Of a stretch of 42,917 nucleotides of DNA, positions 42,583 to 42,917 are shown in pieces. The notes under the pieces are model-generated. The model saw nothing but the letters and a program-made list of their open reading frames with translations. It did no database searches and was not told where the DNA came from. Where the stretch lies: positions 1 to 42,917 of the forward strand of contig JALHST010000017.1 in assembly GCA_022865355.1 (NCBI GenBank), read 5' to 3'. How positions within the stretch are numbered: the stretch's first letter is position 1; every line of letters starts with the position of its first letter. This stretch comes from Maribacter sp. GTDB taxonomy: Bacteria; Bacteroidota; Bacteroidia; Flavobacteriales; Flavobacteriaceae. Made by a program: the position numbers and the translations under genes.

Positions 42583-42917
42583 ATATGGGTTTGTATAACA
42601 AGTGGGGTCATCGCCCTAAGCGTATTTGCCTATTTTTGATTTGAGTCGGCCTTTCGGTTGAGATGGCCTGTGATCAAAAAGAGACAAGTGGCATAGGCCA
42701 TGGGCAGTAAGGTTAAAATATTGTTTCTTACCTTTGTCCCACTGGTCAATTGCTCATTTAGTTTGGTTTTTATATTTAAACCTTTGGGAATGGTTTTTAC
42801 AAAGAGCAACCAAAGCTATTAAGACGAGTTGTATGATTTTATGAAACTGCCATTCCATTTTGTGCGGTCCTTACGGAACACGTTTCAATAAAGAACGTGT
42901 TATGTTGAAATAACTGA
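42583..42917. other. Terminal 335-bp stretch without an intact gene
   Basis: No convincing coding region of normal length is seen on either strand. It holds the possible decayed frame listed separately, an inverted repeat ATGGCCT / AGGCCAT (42663-42669, 42695-42701), and a perfect 8-bp inverted repeat AACACGTT / AACGTGTT (42877-42884, 42894-42901) with a 9-nt loop. Neither is followed by a T-run, so terminators are not supported. A promoter for a gene beyond the window edge is possible. Confidence 0.4.
42700..42891 (+). pseudogene. Possible decayed small reading frame
   Basis: In one plus-strand frame the ATG at 42700 reads MGSKVKILFLTFVPLVNCS and on to a TAA at 42820-42822. The same frame then continues DELYDFMKLPFHFVRSLRNTFQ to another TAA at 42889-42891. 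The first part looks like a signal or membrane segment and the second is protein-like, so this may be a gene broken by one stop codon. The evidence is weak and chance is possible. Confidence 0.2.

Noticed and set aside
1-42917. CRISPR arrays, tRNA or rRNA genes, insertion sequences, integrases, phage genes
   Set aside because: No regularly spaced repeats, cloverleaf-type sequences, transposase or integrase motifs were seen on either strand.

Overview
The window reads as chromosomal DNA of a Bacteroidota member, most probably a (marine) Flavobacteriaceae species. The inference rests on AT-rich spacers, promoter-like TAnnTTTG elements just upstream of several genes, exported proteins whose signal peptides end in ...AQ, LytS/LytTR regulators, and Bacteroidota-type families (DUF1460 amidase-like, DUF3109, PA0069-type radical SAM, sortilin-like propeller proteins, twin-arginine Gfo/Idh proteins). 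I see no rRNA, tRNA, CRISPR array, insertion sequence or prophage, so this looks like ordinary core chromosome rather than an island.

1-7.4 kb (minus strand): a heme-biosynthesis operon running hemA > hemC-hemD fusion > hemE > GNAT acetyltransferase > hemF > hemB, with a truncated serine hydrolase at the window edge. An AraC-family regulator (7.6-8.5 kb) is divergent from hemA. hemH lies at 14.0 kb and hemJ at 24.1 kb, both on the plus strand. Together these give every step from glutamyl-tRNA to protoheme except glutamate-1-semialdehyde aminomutase (hemL), with oxygen-dependent HemF and a HemJ-type protoporphyrinogen oxidase.

8.6-24 kb: exported and envelope proteins. They are a ThuA-like lipoprotein, a DUF1460 protein, a very large TraB/TIKI-like protein with extra modules and helical repeats, a MATE transporter, an EcsC-family protein, and two tandem ~1040-residue sortilin/BNR propeller paralogs.

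24-38.8 kb: hemJ, an NtrY-like sensor kinase, enoyl-CoA hydratase and an exported protein of unknown function. Then come a radical SAM protein, a Gfo/Idh oxidoreductase, an HD phosphohydrolase + PlsC pair, a bacilliredoxin, a DjlA-like co-chaperone, a HupE/UreJ-like membrane protein, dCMP deaminase + S41 protease, a MarC protein and a DUF3109 Cys-cluster protein.

38.8-42.9 kb: a two-component pair (TPR-LytS-like kinase, LytTR regulator) divergent from two small putative exported proteins. The spacer between them is unusually rich in repeats: a 22-bp-period duplication of the regulator's start region, LytTR-box-like GTT motifs, a 14-bp palindrome, a 25-bp-period direct repeat and an 8-bp inverted repeat. 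This is the best candidate here for undescribed regulation. The last 335 bases hold only a possible decayed reading frame and an inverted repeat.
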